Of a stretch of 64,000 nucleotides of DNA, positions 18,909-27,629 are shown piece after piece. The stretch covers positions 62,001-126,000 of the forward strand of contig DATKQE010000003.1 in assembly GCA_035532935.1 (NCBI GenBank), written 5' to 3'. Numbering within the stretch: the stretch's first letter is position 1; each line of letters begins with the position of its first letter. The position numbers and the translations under genes are program-made. This DNA comes from DATJLY01 sp035532935. Its GTDB lineage: Bacteria > Pseudomonadota > Alphaproteobacteria > ATCC43930 > CGMCC-115725. Under the pieces are notes generated by a model. The model saw only the letters and a program-made list of their open reading frames with translations, did no database searches and was not told the DNA's origin.

Positions 18909-19691
18909 ATGCCTCTGCTGGATGTCCAGCGCCTGGACAAGTCATTCGTCGCCGACAGCCATCCCATAACGGTGCTCGACCAGCTCTCGCTCGCGATCGA
19001 CGAGCACGAGTTCGTCTCGATCGTGGGTCCCTCGGGCTGCGGCAAGAGCACCTTCCTCCACATCGTCGGCGGCTTCGAGCCGAAGAGCGGCGGGGAAATG
19101 CGGCTCAACGGGCGGCCGCTCGGACCGCCAGGGCCCGAGCGCGGCATGATGTTCCAGGACCATTCGCTGTTTCCCTGGCTGACGGCGCTCGGCAACGTGT
19201 GCTGGCCGCTGGAAATGAAGGGCCTCGCCAGGGCGGAACGGCTGGCGAGGGCGCGCGAATACCTCGATCTCGTCCATCTCTCGCGCTATGCCGATCTCTA
19301 TCCAGGCCAGCTCAGCGGCGGCATGAAGCAGCGCGTCGCCTTGGCGCGCCTCCTTGCGCTCGATCCGCAGGTATTGTTGATGGACGAGCCTTTCGGCGCG
19401 CTCGATTCGCAGACCCGCGAGCTGCTACAGGAAGAGCTGCAGACGATCTGGCGGCGCGACCGCAAGACCGTGCTGTTCGTGACGCATGACATCGACGAGG
19501 CGATATTCCTGGGCACGCGCGTGATCGTCTTCACGGTGCGGCCGGGGCGCATCAAGGCCGACATCCCGATCGCAGCCGATGATCGCTCCGGCGAGTTCCG
19601 CAAATCCGCAGCCTTCTTCGAAATGCGGGCGCAGGTGTGGGATCTCTTGCGCGAGGAAGTTCTGAAGACGCGGGCCTTGGAGGAGAATTGA
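18909..19691 (+). CDS. ABC transporter ATP-binding protein (SsuB/TauB type)
   Basis: Cytoplasmic ATPase of 260 residues energising the importer. Walker A is GPSGCGKSTF, the Q-loop is in MMFQDHSLFPWLTALGN, the signature is LSGGMKQRVALARLLALDP, Walker B is VLLMDEPFGALDSQTR and the H-loop is FVTHDIDEAIFLGTRV. The stop overlaps the TTG start of the first permease (TTGA), and GGAGGAGA just before it would serve as that gene's ribosome site. Third party evidence for one importer is the tight spacing of four genes in a row. Confidence 0.92.
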   Translation: MPLLDVQRLDKSFVADSHPITVLDQLSLAIDEHEFVSIVGPSGCGKSTFLHIVGGFEPKSGGEMRLNGRPLGPPGPERGMMFQDHSLFPWLTALGNVCWPLEMKGLARAERLARAREYLDLVHLSRYADLYPGQLSGGMKQRVALARLLALDPQVLLMDEPFGALDSQTRELLQEELQTIWRRDRKTVLFVTHDIDEAIFLGTRVIVFTVRPGRIKADIPIAADDRSGEFRKSAAFFEMRAQVWDLLREEVLKTRALEEN

Positions 19692-20464
19692 CAATTCGCG
19701 CCGCGACCGTCCAGAAATGCCTCGTGCCGGCGGCCGCCATTGTGGCGTGGGAGAGTCTCGGCCGCGCCGCGCTGCTGCCGCCCTATCTCTCCTATCCCTC
19801 GAGCATCCTCGCGGCGCTGTGGGAGGTGACGGCGGACGGCGAACTTCTCCAGGCCGTAAGCGCGAGCCTCTTTCGGGTCGTGGGCGGATTCGTGATCGGT
19901 ACCGCTGCCGGCATGATTGCCGGGCTCGCAGCCGGCCGCGCGCCGGCGGTGCGCAATTTCTTCGATCCGCTGGTCTCGTTCCTCTTTGCCGTGCCGAAGA
20001 TCGCCTTTCTGCCGGTCTTCCTGCTGCTGTTTGGCATCGGCCATGCCTCCAAGATCGCGATCGTCGGCTTCTCCTGCTTCTTTCCCGTGTTCATTGCCTC
20101 GCGCCACGCCGTGATGTCGGTGGACAAGGTTCTGATCTGGGCCGCGCAGAACATGGGGACGCCGCGCCGGACCCTGTTCTTTCGCGTCGTCATTCCCGCG
20201 GCGGCGCCGCAGCTCTTTGCCGGCGTGCGAATCAGCCTCGCCCATGCCTTCATCGTGCTGTTCGCGGCCGAGCTTATCGGCTCGCATGCCGGCCTGAGCG
20301 AACTCATCGCGGAGGGCGACGATGCCGCGCGGTTCGATCTCATGTTCGCCGGCATCCTGGCCTTCGCCGTTCTCGGCTTCGCCGGCGACCGCATCCTGAT
20401 GGCCGTGCGCGCCCGTGTGCTGAAGGGGCAGACGCTCGGCACGGAGGAGCAGGTCGTGTCATGA
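19688..20464 (+). CDS. ABC transporter permease 1 (SsuC/TauC type)
   Basis: Inner-membrane permease of 258 residues with about six membrane segments. Visible are LFRVVGGFVIGTAAGMIAGL, the helix KIAFLPVFLLLFGIGHASKI and the EAA loop around WAAQNMGTPRRTLFFRVVIP. The TTG at 19688 is inferred as start: it overlaps the ATPase stop by four bases and GGAGGAGA precedes it. A longer open frame from 19637 would run into the ATPase gene. Its stop overlaps the ATG of the next permease (ATGA). Two different permeases would form a heterodimeric channel. Confidence 0.85.
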   Translation: MTIRAATVQKCLVPAAAIVAWESLGRAALLPPYLSYPSSILAALWEVTADGELLQAVSASLFRVVGGFVIGTAAGMIAGLAAGRAPAVRNFFDPLVSFLFAVPKIAFLPVFLLLFGIGHASKIAIVGFSCFFPVFIASRHAVMSVDKVLIWAAQNMGTPRRTLFFRVVIPAAAPQLFAGVRISLAHAFIVLFAAELIGSHAGLSELIAEGDDAARFDLMFAGILAFAVLGFAGDRILMAVRARVLKGQTLGTEEQVVS

Positions 20465-21228
20465 GTGCGCGTATCCTGCGGCTCGTCGCCCAATGGTATT
20501 CCATCCCCCTGCTGCTGGTGGTATGGCAGCTTGCCGTGTCGAGCGGGCTCGTCGAATCGCGGCTTCTTCCCAGCGTCGTGAGCGTGTGGGACACGCTCGT
20601 CGCCCAAGTGGGCGACGGCACGCTCGTTTACGACGCCGGCGTGACGATCGGCCGCGCGCTTGCCGGCTTCGCCTTGGCGGCGGTGGTTGGAATTCCTTTC
20701 GCGGCGGCGATGGCCCGCTCGCAGCTTTGGCGCAACCTGTTCGAGCCGATCTTCTTCTTCGGGTATCCCGTCCCGAAGATCGCGCTCTTTCCGGTGTTCA
20801 CCTATATCTTCGGCTTCGGCACGCCGTCCAAGGTGGCGTTCGCCTTCCTCGAATGCCTTTATCCGATCGTGGTGACCTCATATCTCGGCTTTCGCGGCGT
20901 CGAGACGCGCCTCGTCTGGGCCGCGCGCAATTTCGGGGCGGGCCGCTGGACGGTGCTGCGGCGGGTCGTCGTGCCGGCGGCGCTGCCGTCGATCTTCTCG
21001 GGCTTGCGGATCGCGCTCCCGGTCTCCATCATCGTCGTCGTGCTGACGGAGATGATCGGCGATTCGATCGGGCTCGGCTACTACATCACTGTTTGGGGGA
21101 CGCGGTTCACCTTCCAAAACGTCTATGCCGCCATCATCATCATCGGCGTGTGCGGCTACGCGCTCGACCAGTGTCTCGTCCTGGTACAGCGCCGCGTCGT
21201 CCACTGGCAGCGCGAGGCATCGCGTTGA
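20461..21228 (+). CDS. ABC transporter permease 2 (SsuC/TauC type)
   Basis: Second inner-membrane permease, 255 residues and about six helices. Family marks are IGRALAGFALAAVVGIPFAA, KIALFPVFTYIFGFGTPSK and the EAA loop WAARNFGAGRWTVLRRVVVP. It shares the plan of permease 1 but is clearly diverged, so it is an old paralogue. Start ATG at 20461 overlaps the upstream stop. Only 25 bases separate its stop from the molybdenum-hydroxylase start, so import and catabolism are probably co-expressed. Confidence 0.88.
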   Translation: MSARILRLVAQWYSIPLLLVVWQLAVSSGLVESRLLPSVVSVWDTLVAQVGDGTLVYDAGVTIGRALAGFALAAVVGIPFAAAMARSQLWRNLFEPIFFFGYPVPKIALFPVFTYIFGFGTPSKVAFAFLECLYPIVVTSYLGFRGVETRLVWAARNFGAGRWTVLRRVVVPAALPSIFSGLRIALPVSIIVVVLTEMIGDSIGLGYYITVWGTRFTFQNVYAAIIIIGVCGYALDQCLVLVQRRVVHWQREASR

Positions 21229-21253
21229 ACGCCGCCTTGGAGGCCGGCCGCCG

Positions 21254-23650
21254 ATGACAGGCGCGGGCGTCGATACCAGGGACCGCTATATCGGCCAGCC
21301 GCTGCGCCGGCGCGAGGATTCGCGCTTCCTTCAGGGCCGCGGCCGCTATGTCGACGATGTCGCCCTGCCGGGCATGGTTTGGTGCGCGTTCCTCCGCAGT
21401 CCGCATGCCCACGCGCGCATCCGGGCGATCGCCACGGAAGCCGCGGCGGCGATGCCGGGCGTGCTCCTGACTCTCACCGCCGCCGACTGGGCGCGGGCCG
21501 GGCATGGCGAGCTCACCATCGTCCATCCCATGCCCTTCGGCGACGGCCGGCCCATGAACGGCGCGCCGCGGCCGGCCTTTGCGCGGGACAAGGTCCGGCA
21601 TGTGGGCGATGTCGTCGCGGCCGTCGTAGCGGAGAGCCGGTTCGCCGCGGAAGAGGCGCTCGAGGCCATCGAGGTCGCGTATGAGGCGCTGCCCGCCGTC
21701 GTCACCCCGCGCGAGGCGCTGGCCCACGGCGCGCCGCTCCTGCATGAGCGGTTTGGCACCAATCTCGTCTTCGACATCGAGCGCGGCGACCGCGCCGGGA
21801 CCGAGGCGGCGCTCGCGTTGGCCGCGAAGACGATCGAGCTGCGCCTTACCAATACGCGGCTCGCCGCCAATCCGCTCGAGCCGCGCGCCTATCTCTGCGA
21901 CTACGACGCGGCGTCCGACCGCTACACGCTCTATGCGACGAGCCAGCAGCCGCATTATCTACGCCGCTGGCTCTCGGTCTATACGCTGCACATCCCCGAG
22001 CACAAGCTCCGCGTCATCTCGCCCGATGTCGGCGGCGGCTTTGGCGTCAAGGGCAATTTCGCGGTCGAGGTCTCGACCGTGGTATGGGCAGCGCAGCTTC
22101 TGCGACGGCCGGTGAAATGGACCGCGACCCGGTCGGAAACGCTGCTCTCCGATGCCCAGGCGCGCGACCACGATACGGTCGCGCGGATGGGTTTCGACCG
22201 CGACGGCCGCATCGTCGCGATGCAGGTCGATACGCTTGCCGCTCTCGGCGGCTATCTCAGCAATTTCGCGCCCAGCATTCCCGGCAATTCCTATCCCCAG
22301 ACCATCACCGGGCTCTATCGCACGCCGCTCCTCCATCTCCGGGTGCGCGGCGTCTATACCAGCACGGTGCCGGTGGACGCCTATCGCGGCTCGGGCCGGC
22401 CCGAGGCGACCTGGACCAACGAGCGGCTCGTCGAACGCGCGGCGCACGAGCTCGGCATCGACGCGGTCGAGATCCGCCGGCGCAACCTCATTGCCAAGGC
22501 CGATTTTCCTTATCCCGCGCCGGGCGGACGCACCTACGATTCCGGCGACCCGCCAGCGCTACTCGACAAGCTGCTGAGCGTGGCGGACTATCCCGCTTTG
22601 CGGCGCGAGCAGGCGGCGCTGCGCGCGCAGGGGGTCCTGATGGGAATCGGCCTCGCCTGCTTCATCGACAAGGCCGGTACCGGTCCCAGCGGCAATCTGG
22701 CGAAGCGTGGCGGGCTGCATGGCGGCTGGGAATGCGCCATCGTGCGCGTCCACAGCGACGGCAACGTCACCGTTTATGCCGGTAGCCATGCGCATGGCCA
22801 AGGCCACGAGACCGCCTTCTGCCAGATCGCCGCGAGCCGGCTGGGGCTGGAGATCGATGCGATCCGGCTGGTTGAGGGTGACACCGATCAGGTGCCATTC
22901 GGCAATGGCACCTGGGGCGCGCGCTCGGCCTCGGTCGCCGGCACCGCGATCTATCGCGCCGCCGATCAGGTGCTCGACAAGGCGCGGCGCTTTGCCGCAC
23001 AAGTGCTCGAATGCGCGGACGCGGATCTCGACTATGCGGATGCCCGCTTCGCGGTCCGCGGCACCGATCGCGGGATCGGCTTCGGGGAGATCGCGGACAT
23101 CGCCTATCATGGCGCGGCGCTGCCGCCGGACGGCTCGCTGACGCCGGGCCTCGAAGCGACCGAATTCTACGATCCGCCCGATACCAACGATCCGCAGGCC
23201 ATGCATCTCGCGGTCGTGGTCGTCGATCCGGACACTGGCGTCGTTCGCCTGCGCGACTTCTACGCGGCCGACGATTGCGGCGTGATCATCAATCCGATGA
23301 TTGTCGAGGGCCAAGTCCATGGCAGCTTGGCGCAGGGCATCGGCCAGGCGATGATGGAGCACGTCGTCTATGATCGAAACGGCCAGCTTCTCACCGGCGG
23401 CTTCATGGACTATGCCATGCCGCGCGCCTCCGACCTGCCGGACTTTCGCACCGCCTTCATCGCCACGCCCGCGCCGAGCAACCCTCTCGGCGTCAAGGGC
23501 GGGAGCGAAAGCGGAACGATCGGCGCGCCGGCCGCGATCGGCAATGCCGTGATCGACGCGCTTTGGCATCTCGGCGTGCGGGACATCGGCCTGCCGATCA
23601 CGGCCGAGACGGTATGGCGGGCGCTGCATGGAAGCGGCGCACCGAACTGA
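21254..23650 (+). CDS. molybdenum-hydroxylase large subunit (xanthine/aldehyde/CO dehydrogenase family)
   Basis: Molybdopterin-binding subunit of 798 residues, the usual length for CoxL-like proteins. The N-terminus RYIGQPLRRREDSRFLQGRG and RSPHAHARI are typical. SPDVGGGFGVKGN lies in the cofactor region. The loop AYRGSGRPEA sits where CO dehydrogenase has AYRCSFR, so this is not a form I CO dehydrogenase. The catalytic Glu is kept in GGSESGTIGAP. The usual partners, a 2Fe-2S subunit and an FAD subunit, are absent on both sides: a permease precedes it and a decarboxylase subunit follows. It either uses partners encoded elsewhere or another electron acceptor. Likely reaction: hydroxylation or oxidation of an aldehyde or aromatic heterocycle. 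Confidence 0.85.
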   Translation: MTGAGVDTRDRYIGQPLRRREDSRFLQGRGRYVDDVALPGMVWCAFLRSPHAHARIRAIATEAAAAMPGVLLTLTAADWARAGHGELTIVHPMPFGDGRPMNGAPRPAFARDKVRHVGDVVAAVVAESRFAAEEALEAIEVAYEALPAVVTPREALAHGAPLLHERFGTNLVFDIERGDRAGTEAALALAAKTIELRLTNTRLAANPLEPRAYLCDYDAASDRYTLYATSQQPHYLRRWLSVYTLHIPEHKLRVISPDVGGGFGVKGNFAVEVSTVVWAAQLLRRPVKWTATRSETLLSDAQARDHDTVARMGFDRDGRIVAMQVDTLAALGGYLSNFAPSIPGNSYPQTITGLYRTPLLHLRVRGVYTSTVPVDAYRGSGRPEATWTNERLVERAAHELGIDAVEIRRRNLIAKADFPYPAPGGRTYDSGDPPALLDKLLSVADYPALRREQAALRAQGVLMGIGLACFIDKAGTGPSGNLAKRGGLHGGWECAIVRVHSDGNVTVYAGSHAHGQGHETAFCQIAASRLGLEIDAIRLVEGDTDQVPFGNGTWGARSASVAGTAIYRAADQVLDKARRFAAQVLECADADLDYADARFAVRGTDRGIGFGEIADIAYHGAALPPDGSLTPGLEATEFYDPPDTNDPQAMHLAVVVVDPDTGVVRLRDFYAADDCGVIINPMIVEGQVHGSLAQGIGQAMMEHVVYDRNGQLLTGGFMDYAMPRASDLPDFRTAFIATPAPSNPLGVKGGSESGTIGAPAAIGNAVIDALWHLGVRDIGLPITAETVWRALHGSGAPN

Positions 23651-23662
23651 CGGAGTTGAAAC

Positions 23663-24184
23663 ATGGCGGACGCGAAACAGGAAATCGCGCAGCGGCTCCT
23701 CGATGAACTGTCGCAATGCGGGATCAAGCTCATTGCGAGCCTGCCCGACAATTGGGTCATGGACGTGATCGGTGCCGCCGCGCGCGATCGCCGCTTCGTC
23801 CACGTGCCGGTCAATCGCGAGGAATCCGCGATCGGCCTTTGTGCCGGCGCCTATATGGGCGCCATGGGCTCGGCGGCGCTCATGGGCGCGTCGGGCTTCA
23901 TGACGGTCATCTACGCGATCACCAAGATCAATTATTCCTACGAGATTCCGCTGCTGCTGCTGATGACGCTGCGTGGGGCGATCGGCGATCATCACAAGCA
24001 CCATGCCTCGAACGGGCTCTATCTTCAGCCCGTGCTTCAAGCCATCGATATGCCCTATCAGATCATCGAGCGGCCGCAGGAGATCGGCATGATCTCGCGC
24101 GTCTATCGCCAATCTCGGACGGTCGCGCGGCCGATGGCGGTTCTCCTTTCGCGCGACCTTCTGCGGGGCGAGGTCCGGCCATGA
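23663..24184 (+). CDS. thiamine-diphosphate decarboxylase, alpha (PYR) subunit, ComD-like
   Basis: 173-residue protein equal to the N-terminal pyrimidine-binding domain of ThDP enzymes, as in sulfopyruvate decarboxylase alpha (ComD) or the N-half of phosphonopyruvate decarboxylase. Visible motifs are IASLPDNWVMDVI, PVNREESAIGLCAGAYMGA (with the Glu that activates ThDP) and the loop GAIGDHHKHH. Its stop overlaps the ATG of the beta subunit, so the two halves are coupled. Start ATG at 23663 follows GGAGTTG. The substrate is probably a 2-oxo acid with an anionic head group; which one is inference. Confidence 0.8.
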   Translation: MADAKQEIAQRLLDELSQCGIKLIASLPDNWVMDVIGAAARDRRFVHVPVNREESAIGLCAGAYMGAMGSAALMGASGFMTVIYAITKINYSYEIPLLLLMTLRGAIGDHHKHHASNGLYLQPVLQAIDMPYQIIERPQEIGMISRVYRQSRTVARPMAVLLSRDLLRGEVRP

Positions 24185-24789
24185 AATATCTCGACTGCTT
24201 TCAGTTTCTCGCGGGCCGGCGCAACGGGCAGCTCGTCGTGACCTCGGCGGGCAATTCGGCGCAAGCCTGGTGGAAGGCGACGCACGATACCGAGGCGACC
24301 TTCTACCTCGAAGCGTCGATGAGCCTGTCGAGCATGTTCGCCGCCGGACTCGCCATGGCGCAGCCGCAGCTCAAGGTCTGGGCCTTCGTCGGCGACGGCG
24401 CGTTCTGCATGAATCCCGGCATGCTGATGGTGGAGCGGCAGATGGACCTGCCGAACCTCACGCATTTCCTGGTGTCGAACCGCGCCTATGGCGCGACCTC
24501 GAATGCCGCGTTGCCGAATTTGCAGCAGAACGACTATGCCGCCATCGCGCGTGGCATGGGGCTCGAGCGGGTCTTCGCCTTCGACAGCATGGCCGCGCTG
24601 CAGCAGGGTTTCGATGCGGCGGTGAGCGCTAATGCGGGCCACACCTTCGTCGTGCTCGAGGTCGAACCCTTCTCGGATGCCGAGCAAAGGCTCGAACAGC
24701 CGCCCTTCGATGGACCGGAGCTGAAGTACCGCTTTGGCCGGCATCTGGAGCAGCTCACCGGCAGCGACGTCTTCGGCTATCGGCTTTGA
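24181..24789 (+). CDS. thiamine-diphosphate decarboxylase, beta (PP) subunit, ComE-like
   Basis: 202-residue partner holding the diphosphate-binding domain. The ThDP motif starts GDGAFCMNPGML and ends near LVSNRAYGATSNA; upstream, VTSAGNSAQAWW and LEASMSLSSMFAAGLAMAQ match the ComE/phosphonopyruvate decarboxylase group. With the alpha subunit it would make a 2-oxo acid decarboxylase giving an aldehyde and CO2. That aldehyde could feed the molybdenum hydroxylase two genes upstream. An inverted repeat (CCGGCGG ... CCGCCGG, 24792-24821) follows the stop and may act as a weak terminator. Confidence 0.8.
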   Translation: MKYLDCFQFLAGRRNGQLVVTSAGNSAQAWWKATHDTEATFYLEASMSLSSMFAAGLAMAQPQLKVWAFVGDGAFCMNPGMLMVERQMDLPNLTHFLVSNRAYGATSNAALPNLQQNDYAAIARGMGLERVFAFDSMAALQQGFDAAVSANAGHTFVVLEVEPFSDAEQRLEQPPFDGPELKYRFGRHLEQLTGSDVFGYRL

Positions 24790-24842
24790 ACCGGCGGCGG
24801 CTCGACCGGTTCCGCCGGACAGTATCGCATGCACGGTGAGTG

Positions 24843-26111
24843 ATGAGTGGGGTACGGAGACGGCGCTTCCTGGTCGCCGCCATTATCGGCAATGCGCTCG
24901 ACTGGTTTGATTTTACCGTCTTCGGATACCTCGCGGCGCCAATCTCCGCTCAGTTCTTCCCGGTCGATGCTCGATGGGCGGGCGTCATCTCGACGTTCGG
25001 CGTTTTCGCTCTGTCCTTCCTGATCCGTCCGCTGGGCGGCATCGTGATCGGGCATTACACGGACATTCTGGGCCGCAAAACGATGATGGTCGTCGTCATC
25101 GGAACAATGTCGGTCGGTACGGGCATGATCTGCTTGACCCCGGGCTACGCCGTCATCGGCATGGCTGCCCCCCTGCTTCTTGTCGTGGCGCGTGCCCTGC
25201 AAGGCCTCGCCGCCGGCGGCGAGTTCGCAAGCGCAACGACGTTTCTCATCGAATATGCGCCGGACGGATCGCGCGGCCTTTACGGCAGCTGGCAAATCGC
25301 GGGACAAGGTGCGGCGATTTTTCTTTCCGGCGCCATCGTGACACTTCTGAGCAGCGTGTTGACCCCCGAAGCGGTGCAGTCATGGGGATGGCGGGTTCCT
25401 TTTTTCGTTGGGCTCATAGCAGGCCCCATTGGATTCTACATTCGGGCAAGTGCAAGCGAGAGCTTGGAGTTCCTCGAGACGCGGGCCACGTCGGCCGCCA
25501 GTGCCGTAAGCCCAATTCGCGCGATCCTACGACATCAGAAACGGAGGGTTGTGATCGGATGCGGTCTCGTCATCGGAGGGACGGCGGCGCTTTATGTGCT
25601 TTTCATTTTCATGCCCACCTACGCCCTGCACGTTCTGAAGCGGCCGCCGGCGACATCTTTCCTGGGACCCGGCATCGGGGGGCTGTCGTTGGCCGCCTGC
25701 TGTCCGCTGGCAGGTGCGCTGTCCGATCGCATCGGCGCAAAGTCGGTCATGACAGTTGCGGCCCTGTGTCTGCTGCTCGTCCTTTATCCGGCGTTTCTTT
25801 GGTTGAAGGATGAGCCCAGCCTCATGCGGCTGGCCGCCACCGAATTCGCGTTCGGGGCCATCGGCTCCCTTTACGGGGGTCCGTTCTGCGCCGCAATTGC
25901 CGACCTTTTTCCCGTGAAGCTGCGCGCAACGGCACTCGCGGCGGTTTACAATGTGTGCGTGGCGCTGTTTGGTGGCTCGGCCCCGTTGATCGTCGCATGG
26001 ACGATCGCAGCCACCGGCAATCCTCTGGCGCCCGCCTATTATGTCATGGTGTGCATTCTGTCGAGTTTAGCTGCCGTGATCGCGTTGCCGCCTGCGCGAC
26101 GTTCATTGTGA
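24843..26111 (+). CDS. MFS metabolite:H+ symporter (MHS family)
   Basis: Twelve-helix transporter of 422 residues. The N-terminus AAIIGNALDWFDFTVFGYLA and the loop IGHYTDILGRKTMM are signatures of the metabolite:H+ symporter family (KgtP, ShiA, ProP and relatives). RALQGLAAGGEFASATTF and FPVKLRATALAAVYNV support this. A GTG directly before the ATG at 24843 is an alternative start. It lies 53 bases after the decarboxylase gene and may bring in or send out an organic acid of the same pathway. It converges on the regulator gene with 16 bases between stops. Confidence 0.85.
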   Translation: MSGVRRRRFLVAAIIGNALDWFDFTVFGYLAAPISAQFFPVDARWAGVISTFGVFALSFLIRPLGGIVIGHYTDILGRKTMMVVVIGTMSVGTGMICLTPGYAVIGMAAPLLLVVARALQGLAAGGEFASATTFLIEYAPDGSRGLYGSWQIAGQGAAIFLSGAIVTLLSSVLTPEAVQSWGWRVPFFVGLIAGPIGFYIRASASESLEFLETRATSAASAVSPIRAILRHQKRRVVIGCGLVIGGTAALYVLFIFMPTYALHVLKRPPATSFLGPGIGGLSLAACCPLAGALSDRIGAKSVMTVAALCLLLVLYPAFLWLKDEPSLMRLAATEFAFGAIGSLYGGPFCAAIADLFPVKLRATALAAVYNVCVALFGGSAPLIVAWTIAATGNPLAPAYYVMVCILSSLAAVIALPPARRSL

Positions 26112-26127
26112 TCTCTCACGTCGCGCG

Positions 26128-27267
26128 TTATGCGGCGATTTGGTCAAGTTCAAGAATGACGGTCGATGTCAGCACGCGCCCCGACTCGCCTGCTTCCGGG
26201 AGGGAAAGATTGAGATACCTGACCCGGTTGTCATCGATAAAGCCGCTCAGTTCGTGGTAACCCGGCCCATCGCGCCGCGCGCGAAGAATGCGTGCCTGAA
26301 CCATGAGCCCATATTCGATATCCGCCCGTGACAGTACGTTGTAGCCGATGATGGTCCGCGGATCGAGGCCGGGTCCGAACGCTGTTGCTACGTGATGTGA
26401 GACGACGTCGTCGCCGTGGACTCCGAACACATTGCTGGTTGTGAGAGCACCCATGTCGGCTGCTGCGTGGATCAGCCGATCCGGCGCTTGATGGTAGGCG
26501 CGCATGAGGCCGACAAGGCGGCGATCGGTGATCGAATCGATCGGCAGCGGCGTTACCGTCCATGGCCGACGCGGCAGCCGGGTAATGAATGCGACCCGCG
26601 CGATCGCCGCCGCCGCCGCTCGCGCGCCGTTGTGATTGGCCTCGATCCATTTTCCATCCATGTGCACCACACGGCGAACATGAGAGATGCGATCGTCCTG
26701 GTCTTCAAGCCATTCGCAAATCCGTTCGGCTCCAAGGGGCGCGACGCGCCGTCCGTCGTGGCGGATGACGACAACCCCATCGGTCCGCTCCGTGAGGGAA
26801 AGCCAACCGAGCACACGTAAGGCGTAGGCGGAAAGGTCTCCCGCGCTTTCGGGAATCCCGATCTCGCGACGTATCAATTCAGCGTGTCCCGATGGCGCGG
26901 CGGAAATCGTTCCATCGGTCTTGAACCAGCTATAGGTGTCGCGGTTCGGTTCCGCTCGGTTTCCGACTTCGGCCAAGGCTTTCCTAATCAAGGCGAGTGC
27001 ATCGGACTCGACCTCTGGTTTTCCCGCCTTTGCGCCGAGGAGCCCGCCAAAGATTTCGTTAAGGAAGCTCGCGTCGCCGTGCGCGCAGAAAAGTTCGGCC
27101 AAAGCATAGAAATCTTCCGCCGAAATATGCGTTTCGCCGCGCCACCACCGCGATACAGTGTTTTCGGACCGGCCGACTAATCGCGAAAGTTGTTTCAAAT
27201 GGAGCGAGGTATTCGGATATAGGCGTCGGCGGAGGGCGTCTCTGAACCGCGACTGGAAGTTGTTCAT
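26128..27267 (-). CDS. HTH protein with an uncharacterised C-terminal domain
   Basis: 379 residues. A Cro/C1-type helix-turn-helix is seen at about residues 20-65 (HLKQLSRLVGRSENTVSRWW, then RGETHISAEDFYALAELF). The remaining 300 residues are not recognised. A middle part has VVIRHDGRRVAPLG and DGKWIEANHN, and the C-terminus (DGPGYHELSGFIDDNRVRYL onward) looks like a mixed alpha/beta sensor fold, but this is a guess. Probably a transcriptional regulator. It is divergent from a coupled pair (small ORF and PAS_5 protein), with about 120 bases between them that could hold its operator. No homologous pathway function can be assigned. Confidence 0.6.
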   Translation of the reverse strand: MNNFQSRFRDALRRRLYPNTSLHLKQLSRLVGRSENTVSRWWRGETHISAEDFYALAELFCAHGDASFLNEIFGGLLGAKAGKPEVESDALALIRKALAEVGNRAEPNRDTYSWFKTDGTISAAPSGHAELIRREIGIPESAGDLSAYALRVLGWLSLTERTDGVVVIRHDGRRVAPLGAERICEWLEDQDDRISHVRRVVHMDGKWIEANHNGARAAAAAIARVAFITRLPRRPWTVTPLPIDSITDRRLVGLMRAYHQAPDRLIHAAADMGALTTSNVFGVHGDDVVSHHVATAFGPGLDPRTIIGYNVLSRADIEYGLMVQARILRARRDGPGYHELSGFIDDNRVRYLNLSLPEAGESGRVLTSTVILELDQIAA

Positions 27268-27386
27268 TTCGCAGACCCCAGTTCTGGCGATCGCGGCACC
27301 AAGCTTGGACCCTCGCTCGCGATATTTTTGCTCATCTTGAATCTGTCCGCAAGGGCGCGCTCAACTTGGCACGGCGCAGGGCTCAA

Positions 27387-27629
27387 ATGAAAAATTCCTA
27401 TCCGCTGAACAGCAGTAGTGGCGCCGACATCGCTCGGCTGCTCGAAGAGCTCGCGACCGACCTGCGGGAAGCGGGGTATGGCGAGGCAGCAATGATTGTC
27501 GACGTTGCCGCCCTGTCGGTGTGCGACCAGGCCTGTCCCAGGGACTCCGTCTATCGAGGATCTTGTCCTTGTCCGGTTCGCGATCACGATGCTGGCGACG
27601 CTTGGCCCGGGGGAAACCAGGAGCCATGA
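27387..27629 (+). CDS. small uncharacterised protein, 80 aa
   Basis: Starts MKNSYPLNSSSGADIARLLE; residues 14-40 should form an amphipathic helix (ARLLEELATDLREAG). The C-terminal third contains four Cys (CDQACP, SCPCP). Support for it being real: its TGA overlaps the ATG of the next gene (ATGA at 27626), and it is divergent from the HTH gene. An upstream in-frame start at 27366 is possible. No function recognised; the four Cys could bind a metal, which is speculation. Confidence 0.5.
   Translation: MKNSYPLNSSSGADIARLLEELATDLREAGYGEAAMIVDVAALSVCDQACPRDSVYRGSCPCPVRDHDAGDAWPGGNQEP

Noticed and set aside
21254..23650. CO dehydrogenase (CoxL)
   Set aside because: The active-site loop reads AYRGSGR instead of AYRCSFR, and CoxS and CoxM are missing.
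22559..24112. Minus-strand frame of 517 codons
   Set aside because: Antisense to the Mo-hydroxylase and decarboxylase genes; no recognisable domain.
27368..27386. Sigma-54 promoter suggested by TTGGCACGG
   Set aside because: No GC doublet at the required distance; the -12 element is missing.
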